Program-made: the position numbers and the translations under genes
Assembly: GCA_030761205.1 (NCBI GenBank)
Contig: JAULJL010000001.1
Coordinates: 39,193,145-39,257,144, forward strand
Direction: 5' to 3'
DNA: 64,000 nucleotides
From: Fremontodendron californicum
Taxonomy: Eukaryota > Streptophyta > Magnoliopsida > Malvales > Malvaceae
Shown here: positions 22,738 to 33,856 of the stretch, one piece after another
Numbering within the stretch: the stretch's first letter is position 1
Layout: each line of letters starts with the position of its first letter
Notes under the pieces: generated by a model
Told to the model about the DNA's origin: nothing
Database searches by the model: none
The model's input: the letters and a program-made list of their open reading frames with translations, nothing else

Positions 22738-24900
22738 TACAAAATTTTTGTCAAGGCTTCCTACAACACTACTATTTGCAGCATCTAGCATCAATTTGCA
22801 CAATATTTTTTGTAACAAAAAAGATTATACTATAATAAATATTGCAGATTATTTTATTTTACAATAAAAGTATGCATAAAAAGTTATTACAAATGCTTTT
22901 TGTAACACAATCATTTACAATGTCATATAAATTTTTGTTGCTAAATATGAAGTAAGCTTATAATAATTGTTTATCATGCTGGAAAACAGTAGGCAAGTAA
23001 TCAAGTATAAATAACTTCCATTATAATTTTTTTATGTGTCTCATATTACCTGTGGAACATGTTGTTTCAGGCATGTTGGACGTCTAACTTTCAAGTTAAT
23101 TATGTAAAGGCACATTTATAAAGCTGTTGTTAGTAGAACTTGAAAAGAAAGAAATATTTATGCAAAAATGGCATTAAAAAAAAAGAGAGAAAATCTCATC
23201 TAAAGAGGAGTCTAAAGATTTTTGATATGATGATTAATGATGTAAAATAATTTGTCTTTAATGATGACAATGATATATATGCTTTGAGAGTTGGTGCTGG
23301 ACGAGAAAACAGGTAGACAGACATATATAGTAGTTCAAATTGTATAACTTTGAACTACCAACAGCTTGGAGAGTTGGAGAGTGACTTAAAATGAAAAGGT
23401 GCTAACCAGAAACCAGGATTAATTAGCCTGAAAAAGATTCATATTGTTTGAGTATGCAAGCAAAAAGAATTGCATTGATTAGGACATGACCTGATATTAG
23501 CTAGCATTGACCTTATTGATGTCTTTTTGGTGTTTAGGTGGTTATCTTGATGGTAAGTAAAAAAAAAGGGTTGGAGGATGGTATGTGAGAGGAAAAATGG
23601 GTAGAAATACGGTATTTCTGAGTTAGGATGTCTAGAATCCCTCTGTTTGGCCTTTGAGAAGTTATTTATACTTTCATCCTTGGGTCGCTTATTGCCATGT
23701 GTTTTAATCTGATTAAGGCCTAGTAGTCGACAACATGAGTACCATGGCGTAGTGATCGAAATCTCACGTGGATTCTGAAGTGATGGGAGGTGATGTGATG
23801 GTGAGAGTGGTTGTCAGGAAAGCCATGTGACCTTTTGAAGTGATAAAAGGCGAAGTGACCTTGGGGTATTAACCTGATGTTGCTGGGTTTTCGTGTTCAT
23901 GGTTCAAAGTTTGGCGAGCTCAATTGACTTAAACCTCTTTCCATGGTCCAAAGCCTGGAGGACTCAATGAGTTTAACAGACCAGTTATGTTTCCAGCAGT
24001 AGTTTGAATTCCCCATAGTGCATTAAGCTTGAGCCCTAGCAGTCCTGTGTTATCTCATGTTCATTAGTCAATTTCCATACTATTATTCCAAGTAATGCTT
24101 TACCGATATAAACCAAACTTCTTAAGAACTCTTCAAGATTTAGTATATTGTTGAATCATGATTCATGAATGACAAAATATTAGAAAAAAAAAAAACATTT
24201 TAATGGATGACTGAGTGAGAAGTTAAACCTTTGAGTTGCACATGTAAAGACACTTATTTTCCCTTTCTTTCCTTGCGTTTACAGGGAAAAGATCATTTTT
24301 GATGTGATGATATATTTCATTTAAATTAGGCATTACTATTAACAATAATAATGCAAATTAAATCAGAATACCTAGTGGTGGGGGGACACCATCATAAATC
24401 ACTTTTAACAGTGACATAAATGGAATCTGAGCTTCATAATGAAGAGCTCCAAAACAAAGGAGAGAGAGGCCCACTTGGAGAGAAATGGCCAAATTCAAGT
24501 AGTCTGCAATACCTATCTTCCCCATGCTTGCTGTCCCCTTCAAACATCCAAGCTTCCAATGCAATCTCAAGTTGAGATGATAATATCATATGTATGTACC
24601 TAGAATCAGATGCAAGAACAATTTTATACCAAAACACATAAAAAAAAAGGGCCTCTTTCCTTGCATAAACAAATAACAACAGAACACATTGACAAATGAT
24701 ATATTGTATGTCATTTTAGTCTGAAAGGAGGGGAGGGGGGATTCTCCACCATATAGATAAATTATTATTCTGAAATGTACAAAAATGACTTTTGAATATA
24801 TTGAAATTACATAAGTATGTGATGACAGATGCATGGAAAATAAAGCCATATTTCATTTCACTGTTTTTCCACCCTGTCAAAGAAAGAGGATCAGAGAAGG
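22738..24900. other. Gene-free region before CRY1
   Basis: Unique-looking intergenic DNA. Part of it (about 23590-24060) is less AT-rich and carries small internal duplications (see findings). Minus-strand frames at 24358-24849 overlap one another, have no domain and are probably chance. Confidence 0.45.
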
Positions 24901-25026
24901 AACTAAAGAGAGGTGGGTGGGTTTTTGTTTTCTTGCAAAGAATATAAAGAGGAAATTAAAAGTCTAGAAAATAAAAGTTGTGGCTGCAAATTGTCTATCA
25001 ATTTGATGCATCTCCACTCCATTAAC

Positions 25027-25030
<4 letters not shown>

Positions 25031-25060
<30 letters not shown>
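25031..25060 (+). repeat. (CT)n microsatellite in the likely CRY1 5' leader/promoter
   Basis: Fourteen to fifteen CT units, followed by more CT-rich DNA to 25082, about 340-390 bases before the CRY1 start codon. CT/GA runs are frequent in plant core promoters and 5' UTRs. Whether it is transcribed cannot be told here. Confidence 0.9.
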
Positions 25061-25063
<3 letters not shown>

Positions 25064-25418
25064 TCATCTCATCTCTCTCTCTAAGGAGCAAGCCAAGTCC
25101 TTTTTGGTTGCAACTGGTCCTCTTAAGAGTAAGAGTAATACAATCAGGATTCCTATATAGAATTCAACCAAAAACAAGGAGAGAATAACATAATAAAAAG
25201 CAAAGATAAGTAGCAAACCTGTCTCTCCCACTTACAATCACATGCACTTTTTTTCCTCCCATTAATAATAATACTAAAAAGCCCCTCCTATTGGCAAAAG
25301 CAAGAAAGGTAAGATTTTTAATTGGACAACAAGAATTTCATGGCCATGGTATATAGTTGAGAAAAGATAAAAGGTGGGTTTTGTTTTTCAGGTTTTAGTT
25401 TGATGAGCTTTCGGAGAT

Positions 25419-28400
25419 ATGTCAGGTGGTGCTTGTAGCATAGTTTGGTTCAGGAGGGATCTCAGAGTTGAAGATAATCCAGCACTTGCAGCTGGTGTTA
25501 GAGCAGGTGCTGTTATTGCAGTTTTTATATGGGCACCTGAAGAAGAAGGCCATTATGGCCCAGGAAGGGTTTCAAGGTGGTGGCTTAAGCAGAGTTTGGC
25601 TCATCTTGATTCTTCTTTGAGGAGTCTTGGTACTTGTCTCATCACAAAGAGATCTACTGATAGTGTTTCTTCTCTTCTTGAGGTTGTTAAATCTACTGGT
25701 GCTACTCAGCTTTTCTTCAATCACTTGTATGGTTAGTTTTCTTTCTTTTCTTCTCCTTTCCTCGAAGATTATGTATTTTTTAAATCTTAATTGGTTTGTC
25801 TGTTACTGTTTTGTGTATTAATGTCAAAAGTTTATTTATTTTTTATGTTGGGTTGCATGGGAATTTTATGGATCATGTGGATTGACCTTTTTGAGGCTAT
25901 TATTTTACTTTCTTCTATTGTTTTCTCTTTAAACTTCTTTTATGCCTCTTTTAATCTGTGTCTAACATAATAATCGAGTCTTATGATAGAATCTTGTCAT
26001 TCACTAGGCAAGATGCCTTTTCTTTTTTTGCTATTCTTTTCTGATGGTTGATTCATGATTGATTGTTCTCCAATTGCTTATAATGGTTAGGTCAGCTGTT
26101 TTACAAATAGGCCTTATGCAATTTTGGGTTTCCCAGTATGTACCTTTTTCTTTCCTTGAGGTTGCATATTACTTGCCCCTTAGTTGTACACTGTTAAGAT
26201 TGGCCAGTTCTGGCTTTAATGATCATACTTTCTTTTAAACTAGTGTCCAAGTATTATAGCATCTTTAACTGATCTAGCCATATTTTGAGTAAATCTGAAA
26301 TTTCCTTTAACAAGCTTGTTAGATTCTTTATTTTCCCATGATAGGGTTTGGGAAAGCCAAGAAAAAGGCTCTATGTTTAACATTTAAGAGGAAATTTACT
26401 GCATTTCAGATCCTATATCACTGGTTAGGGATCACCGAGCAAAGGAGTTATTAACAGCCCATGATGTAGCAGTGCGATCTTTCAATGCAGATTTACTTTA
26501 TGAACCCTGGGATGTAAATGATGATCAGGGTCGCCCTTTCACTACTTTTGATGCTTTCTGGGAAAAATGCCTGAGCATGCCCTATGACCCTGAGGCTCCA
26601 CTTCTTCCACCTAAGAGAATAATTTCAGGTTGCTCTCCATTGAATTCTGTTCTTGACTCTTTAATCTCAATCATCAATCAGTGCCCCTCTTTTTCCCTAT
26701 TGTTAATGCATCTGATTTTGATACAATAGCATTGAACTTCAACAATATAAGAATTAGAAAGTGGGGCTCAGTTTTTGAAACCTTTTAGCTTTGTGATTTA
26801 TTTTCCTGATTACAATTTACTGTCTCTCTGTTTTAGGTGATGTGTCAACTTGCCCTTCAGATCCATTGGTGTTTGAAGATGAATCAGAGAAGGGAAGCAA
26901 TGCACTTCTAGCTCGAGCATGGTCACCTGGTTGGAGCAATGCTGATAAGGCTTTGACCACATTCATTAATGGACCTTTAATTGAGTACTCTAAGAATAGA
27001 AGGAAGGCTGATAGTGCTACAACCTCATGTCTATCTCCCCACTTGCATTTTGGGGAGGTGAGTGTGAGAAAAGCCTTTCATCTTGTCCGTATCAAGCAGG
27101 TTCTATGGGCCAATGAAGGGAATGAGGCTGGTGAGGAGAGTGTTAACTTGTTTCTCAAGTCAATTGGTCTGAGGGAATATTCAAGATACTTGAGTTTTAA
27201 CCATCCTTACAGTCATGAAAGGCCTCTTCTTGGGCATCTTAAGTTTTTCCCTTGGGTAGTGAATGAGGGCTATTTTAAGGCATGGAGACAAGGTAGAACT
27301 GGTTATCCGCTGGTGGATGCTGGCATGAGAGAGTTGTGGGCCACTGGCTGGCTACATGACCGGATAAGAGTTGTAGTTTCTAGCTTCTTTGTAAAGGTTC
27401 TGCAGCTTCCATGGACATGGGGTATGAAGTATTTTTGGGATACCCTCTTGGATGCAGATTTAGAGAGCGATGCGCTTGGTTGGCAGTATATAACTGGTAC
27501 TCTTCCAGATGGTCGTGAATTTGACCGCATAGATAATCCACAGGTTTGGCTAAAAAAATTTGTTAGCTGTCTTGCAGATTGTCTTTGCTATTTGGCTTCT
27601 AATGCACCTACATATTTCTGCTAATTATATTGATTTAATTATGTTTCTATTTTTTAAACTCGTTCTATATTTAAGCTCCCTTACGTTGCTCTTTCAATTG
27701 ACACGGTAATTTCATCAAGAATTCCATTCCTATAAAAAGTATTGTCAGCAGTAAAGTTTATCAAAGTTAATGTTACTAGTTTTCAAGTAGTGGAAAAGAT
27801 TCTATTCGAGATCTTTTATTTGACACCTCTGTCTGAACCTCATAGTTTCTGGCTATGGAAGCTCAGCATAACCATAACTGTTTCCTAATCTCAAGTATAA
27901 TTGTATGCATAAATTTGTAAATTGTGCAGAAGGAAATTGAAGCTTGCATTGCAAACATTTTAATCTCCTTTTTAGTCCCCCACAGTTTTCAAGTGGTATT
28001 AGTTTATCAAAAGCATAAGAGTCTTAGAATGCAATTATAAAGTATTTGGAATCTAGTATATGCATTTTCATCTATTCAAACTTTTCTTGGATGATATATA
28101 GCTCCAGATTTCTCATCCAGTTAAAGTTTTTTTTTTTACAGTTTGAGGGTTACAAATTTGACCCAAATGGAGAATATGTCCGACGGTGGCTTCCTGAACT
28201 TGCAAGACTACCAACTGATTGGATTCACCATCCATGGAATGCTCCTGAATCTGTACTCCAAGCTGCTGGAATTGAGCTCGGATCAAATTACCCTCTGCCT
28301 ATTGTAGGAATAGATGCTGCAAAAGCCAGGTTGCAAGAAGCACTTTCACAGATGTGGCAGCAAGAAGCAGCTTCAAGAGCTGCAATTGAGAATGGAACTG

Positions 28401-28954
28401 AGGAAGGCCTTGGAGACTCTTCTGAACCAGCGCCATTTGCCTTTCCTCAAGACATACAAATGGAGGAAAACCTTGAGCCAGCAAGGAACAATGCTCTGGC
28501 TACAACTCGGAGATACAAGGATCAGATGGTTCCTAGCATGACTTCTTCTTTGGTGAGAGGCGAACACGAAGAGCCTTCTTCGGATCTTAGAACTTCAGCA
28601 GAAGATAGCAGAGCAGAAGTTCCAAGAAATGTAAATATAAATCAAGAACCACCAAGAGACACATTAAACCAAGGAATTCCTCAAATAGCACTTAACAACA
28701 ACACTACTTTTCCGCAATTTAATCTCCCAATGGGAGTGGGAAATGCTGAGGATTCCACAGCAGAATCTTCTAGTAGTAGCAGTAAGAGAGAAAGGGATGG
28801 AGGAGTTGTTCCAGTTTGGTCTCCTACAGCTTCTAGTTATGCAGAGCAGTTCATAGGTGATGAAAACGGTATTGGTGCGACCTCATCTTATTTGCAGCGG
28901 CATCCACAGTCCCACCAGATAGTAAGTTGGAGGCGTTTATCTCAAACTGGGTAA
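25419..28954 (+). CDS. CRY1: Cryptochrome 1, blue-light receptor
   Basis: Predicted coding exons are 25419-25731, 26410-26628, 26837-27543 and 28142-28950/28954, all with GT/AG introns in frame. The product has 683 residues (Arabidopsis CRY1 has 681). It opens MSGGACSIVWFRRDLRVEDN, the photolyase-related domain that binds FAD and an antenna chromophore. That domain runs to about residue 490 and includes GRTGYPLVDAGMRELWATGW and DADLESDALGWQYITGTLPD. D389 and W393 align with Arabidopsis D396 and W400, and W370 with W377, so the flavin proton donor and part of the tryptophan chain are kept. The C-terminal extension keeps the plant DAS motifs: KDQMVPS, an acidic EHEEPSSD and STAESSSSSS. It ends WRRLSQTG, exactly as in Arabidopsis. 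CRY1 acts in nucleus and cytoplasm, repressing COP1/SPA action in blue light. The gene appears intact. CRY1 is preferred over CRY2 because of the N-terminus and the C-terminal end. Confidence 0.97.
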
Positions 28955-29664
28955 GAGCAGTTGAATCATTTTTCCAGAGATTGTCTAGTATTTTTCTCAT
29001 TTTCTGCACATGGCTAAAGAAACTTGGATACGAGCTCTTTCTGCCTAGTGACTGAAGATGCTTCCTTCGAAAATCTTTCTTGCTAATAAGGAATAGTATA
29101 GCTTCTCACATATTAAACTTACTTGCTTTCTAGAATTTCTAACTTAAGATATATCAAACTTGTTAAAGTGGGGTTATCCACATCGGTTAAGTTTTGGATT
29201 GCCTGTGGTCTTACATTCAAGTTGGGCCTCTCCACTTATTACCAATTGGTTTTAGGTTGGATGCTTAACATGGTATCATAGTTCAGATTTTGTTTTGTTG
29301 TTCCTGCCTATTACCCCTTCTGAATTTGTTACGTGGTAGCCTCCTGTGTCACCGCTTACACGTGATGAGGGCCTGTCTAAGTTTGTCACATGGTAGGCTC
29401 TTGTGTCACCGCCTACACGTGATGGGCTCCTATGTCACCGCCTACACGTGATGGGTTGTTAAAGTGGGTTATCCCACATCGGTTAAATCTTGGTTTACCT
29501 GTGGTCTTATATTCAAGTTGGGGCTCTCCACCTATCACCAATTGGTTTTAAGTTGGATGCTTAACAAAACTGATCAATAGTTGAAGATAAGCATTATTGA
29601 AGTGTACATGACTAGTTCAGGACTGGTTTTAGTCTAAGTATGAATGTTTTATTCTTGTTTACAG
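28951..29664 (+). other. Last CRY1 intron, splitting the final Gly codon
   Basis: The donor is ACTGG^GTAAGA and the acceptor TTTACAG^GTAAAACAG. Spliced, the end is Gly (GG+G) then TAA; unspliced it is GGG TAA. Both forms thus encode the same last residue and stop. The intron holds a TRIM element. The sequence beyond the acceptor would be 3' UTR. Confidence 0.7.
29161..29566 (+). mobile_element. TRIM (miniature LTR retrotransposon) inside the CRY1 last intron
   Basis: Two 110-bp direct repeats at 29161-29270 and 29457-29566 begin TGTTAAAGTGGG and end GATGCTTAACA, flanked by the perfect 5-bp duplication AAACT. A methionine-tRNA-like primer site (TGGTATCATAG) directly follows the first repeat. 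The 186-bp interior encodes nothing and contains three to four copies of a TGTCACCGCCTACACGTGAT motif. The size, terminal repeats and primer site define a TRIM. The two repeats differ at roughly ten positions, so the insertion is not recent. Confidence 0.92.
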
Positions 29665-29908
29665 GTAAAACAGATACACCCGAAAAGAATATGCCAGAAT
29701 GCCCAGTCTTATGGGCTGATGGGAGTCGTCGCCAATCTAACTTGATCAGCACTTGACCTCCTATGTGTATGAAACTTAAAATTGATATATGGCAGCTGAT
29801 TCTGCTATCTTCTTCCCCTGTTTTACAATATACATTGTTCTGCTGTATAGTATTTTGGCTTCTTTATAAGAAAGGGAAGAGAGTCATGGTAGAAATGTGT
29901 AGTCCTCT

Positions 29909-29914
29909 AATAAA
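29909..29914 (+). terminator. Likely CRY1 poly(A) signal
   Basis: AATAAA lies about 250 bases after the putative 3' UTR exon starts at 29665. It is a reasonable near-upstream element, but 3' ends are variable in plants. Confidence 0.4.
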
Positions 29915-30342
29915 AACCAGGTTTGTGTATTTACTTTTAACTGATTAGAAAGTTATTTTATTGTAATTCATATTTGTGCTATCTATTTGTTATTTCCAGC
30001 TTTCACCACATCATCACAGCTATAGGTGGAAAAAAAAAATGCAGCAGAATGCTATATTTGCCACATTTCTTTGATTCTTATTCGTTCCTTTTGTGGTTTC
30101 GGAAGTTCTTAGAAACGAAAACATCAATCAGCAATCCAAATTGAGTGAGCTCCCTCAGTAAAACTATTTTAACATTGCAGTCAGACATCTATGAAAATAA
30201 TCCCTCCCAAATTAAGTAAGACCGCTCTGTGATCAGTAGCAACAGCACAAATGTTGAAGATCAATAGTGATTATGAACTCATACTAAAGAGAAGTGAAAC
30301 ATGTTGCAGTAAATGGTAAAAATGTTTCTAATCATTCCTTAC

Positions 30343-30494
30343 AAGTTTCCATGAAAATTTGCGAGCAGCAGCCCAGGCTAGAATGACTGCAGGATTGAAA
30401 TGGGCACCAGAGACATGCCCCGGTGCGTAAATTGCTGCCATCAGAACTAGGCCCCAATCTAATTCTATCCCCACAATAGTTAAAGTGTTTGAAC
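30343..30494 (-). pseudogene. Orphan NIP-type aquaporin exon
   Basis: The minus strand encodes IELDWGLVLMAAIYAPGHVS followed by GAHFNPAVILAWAAARKFSW, which is the first NPA half-helix region of a nodulin-26-like intrinsic protein (family motif GHISGAHFNPAV). The NPA triad is intact. A good splice donor (AAACTT^GTAAGG) follows where NIP exon 2 normally ends. No neighbouring exon was found: downstream on this strand is the CRY1 3' end, and upstream is AT-rich DNA without the first exon. It is therefore probably a gene fragment left by duplication or transposition. A distant unrecognised exon cannot be excluded. Confidence 0.75.
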
Positions 30495-30555
30495 TTTGTT
30501 TACAAAAAGCAAATGTAATTTTTACCTTTTGACAAGTTTGATAGAGGGATGTCAT

Positions 30556-31275
30556 TGTTAATTGAAAATTCTCGTGAATAAATTAGCTTTTGCCTCTTCC
30601 ATAATGGAGTATTTTGTAGGCAGTGGAAGCTTAGGGGAGAACTCTTCCATAATAAGAGTGTTTTGTAGGTGAAAGTTTAGGGGAGACCTCTTCGGTAATT
30701 GAAGGCGTGTTAGCCATTATAGCTCTTAGAAACCAGAACAAATTGGAGTTCAGAACTTGTTGTAAAGTAGGCTCGTATTATTTCTGGCTTCACACACACA
30801 AATTACTAATCAGTATGTTTTTGTCTTCATTGCACCATAATCAATCTGTTTTTTTTTTTTTTTAACTGAATCCCAGACCAATTAATCACATTTTTAGTCG
30901 GCAAATGGTGGTTTTATCGAACTAAAAAACAGTTACTTGTCCCTGTCACTTATCGCTTAGAAATCTAGAAAATGGAATTACATTTCAGACAGAGAAGATC
31001 AGGAAAAACACTTTCTCTGCCTATATTCAGGAGTCATTACTTTGTTTCTATGGCCTTAATTGTGGCTATTTAATCTTCATTATTGTAATTATTGAAATCT
31101 TAGGCCGACCCTGGAAGCTGGCTAGTCTTTTAGATTTGATGGTAGCATATTCTGCAGAATGTTTTGGTGAATTTTATGTGCCAAAGGTTAGAGCTGATTT
31201 CTTTTTCAGGCCACTAACAACTCGATTTATTCCCGTCTTTTGTCCATCTGGTTGTATATAAGAATTTCTTTTATA
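30556..31275. other. Gene-free spacer
   Basis: Contains a short direct duplication near 30597-30690 (CTTCCATAATGGAGTATTTT and CTTCCATAATAAGAGTGTTT, each followed by GTAGG, then AGGGGAGA). No coding signal. Confidence 0.5.
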
Positions 31276-33856
31276 TCTTATATAAATATATAAAAGTCAA
31301 AATTTTTAATAAAAAAAAATATATAATGTGTATAGCTTAAAGTGCTGACATGTGAACAGTCTTAAAAAAAAAACACTGTATTATATAATAAATGTATTTT
31401 ATTTGATATATTTTTAAATTTAAAAAATAATTAAAAAAATTAATTGATAACATTTACTTTTTATTATTATTTACCTTAAATACCTCTCAATTAAATTCGT
31501 ATTAAAGGTAATACAATTTTAATTGTCATCATCAATACATGAAATAATTTTGTCATCTTTTTTCAATAAATATTCTACTTTTGAGTTACATTTATGTAAA
31601 AAAAAAAATCATTTTCTAACTTTTTTTAAACCTATAATTTATTTGTTGAGTCTACCTTTTAAGCTATCTATATTCGTTTAATATTTATATGTTGATTTTA
31701 AATTGATTAATACTTTTAATATATATTGATTTTAAAATAATTGATATATGATAAAATCAATTAAAATTAAGTTTGGTATGTAAAATAACATGGACTCCAT
31801 TACCATTATTACACATTATGCTTGACAATTCTAATTATCAAGCATAAATTACTCTCAATTTAAAATACTATTACTTTTAATTTGATTCTTAATTTCATTT
31901 TAATCAATTAGTCATTCAAAAGTTACAAATCTTTTCATAATCTCATACTTATGTAAATATATAAAAGTCAAAACCTTTGACAAAAAAGATAATTATGGAC
32001 ACTCTGACTTTAAGACATATATTTTATTTAATATGTTGGATTTGATTTGATATATTTTAATTTTAATAAAAAATATATTAAATAAATAAATTTATTTATT
32101 TCTTTTTAAATATTTAATATTAACTAATATAAATATATAAAATCTCAAAGTCTTTGACCAAAAAAAAAAAAAGACTATCCAATGTGGATGGTTTATATTA
32201 TTGACATGTCGATGGATTTTCAAAAATTACCATGTATCCCCTAATAAACGTATCTTAATTTATTAGATGCATTTTTAATTTAAAATATAATTCATTATGT
32301 TTAATTTTATTTGATTTGTTTCATATTTACTTAAAAAAAAAAAATTTATTTCGCAATTATTAAATTTATTCTCTTCTAAATATTCATTATTTTGCCTTAT
32401 ATATATAACTATAAGTTTCAATTCAATTTGTAATCAAAGTTAATATTCTCTTATTATTTACCTTAAATCACTCTCAATTAAATTTAATTCTTAATTTTTC
32501 ACATCCAAATTCAACATTATAAATATGAATATGCTTTGGTGTATTAGAGATAACAGTATTGGTTTGATATTCTCAATACTTCTATTCTGTTTCGTTTTTA
32601 CGTTTTTTAATATGTTTCGTTGGTTTGTTTCTTTTTGCTTCCATTTGTTTATTTTTTTTAATATTAAAATCTATTTTTTAGTTAAAAATATATAAACGAG
32701 TATGCTTTTAGTTCTTGGAACAATATTAATATAATAAACGGGTGTATTGATGTAAACATTTCCTACATAATATAGAACCACTTGCTTTTATTTTATTTTC
32801 TATTTGATTTTTAGTTTTTTAATGAACTAATTTCTAATTTTTATGTGTAGATGTAGCCTGTAGGTATGCTATCTGATTAATATTTGCTAAAAAAATTTAT
32901 CAATTTTTTTAATTGTTGCTTTATTGCTTTTTGTTCAATATGTATATAAATTGAAACAATAAAATATGTATTTTTTTTACACTGTTTATTGAATATTAAG
33001 ATATATCTTTGAATTTTTTTTTTTTGCTTTCTAGAATTTTTTTACTTTTAAATCTACGAAATTAAGAGCCCAATCAACATTACACCAGAACATTTGACTC
33101 AATGATTACTACATTATTTTCTCTATTCTTATGTGAATTCTATGAATTTATAATACACTGTACATATTAAATTTACATATTACTGCAATCTATTTTTGGC
33201 TATAATTAAATATGAATTTAAATCACTATACATTGACATCATTTTAGATTTTAATCAAATGGATGACTAATGTTTTCATTTTAGAATTTATACTATTATC
33301 AATCTAAGGAAAATTTAAACAATTATTAAATGTGTCTTAAAAACAATGATGTTAATTGAGGTAGTAAATATTGATAATAAAAATAAATTTTATTTTGTTG
33401 CTAGGTTTCAATTCCAAGTTCATAAAAGTAAAATTTAGATATGTGCTTCTACATATTTTGTTATTTTTCTAATTAAATTGTTATAATTTCATTATTTATA
33501 AAAAATTTACATGTACCTCAATTTCTTAAAATATTAAAAATTGAGTCATCTAAGCTTCAATAACTTTTTTTCTTCTTTTATTCATTAATATCTTCTTTTT
33601 AATGATATGATCTGATGAAGAAAAATGTATAGGAAATATGCAAATTAATGAAAATTTAAGTAATTATTTGTAAAAGAAAAAGATAATAAAATTAAGAGTA
33701 ATTTCCTTTAATTGATTAAATTAAAAGGCAATTGGAATTGAGGTGAAGTTTCAATCTAACATTTCTCAATGATTTATTCCATTTTATTTGATTCAAGTAA
33801 TTAAGGACATTCCTTAATTTAGTTATTAAGAATGTAATTTCATAGTTAATAAAATT
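31276..33856 (+). mobile_element. Left part of a Helitron-like element, split by the 18-kb LTR insertion
   Basis: TCTTATATAAATATATAAAA after an A resembles plant Helitron 5' ends. Two more related starts follow at about 31943 (TCTCATACTTATGTAAATAT) and 32128 (TAAATATATAAAATCTCAAA), each running into GTCAAAACCTTTGACAAAAA-like sequence. This suggests repeated or nested Helitron 5' ends. The rest is AT-rich and non-coding. The right part would be 52030-52995. No Rep/helicase is present. Confidence 0.45.

Noticed and set aside
24358..24849. Three overlapping minus-strand frames before CRY1
   Set aside because: They overlap one another in different frames, have no recognisable domain and show no splice pattern.
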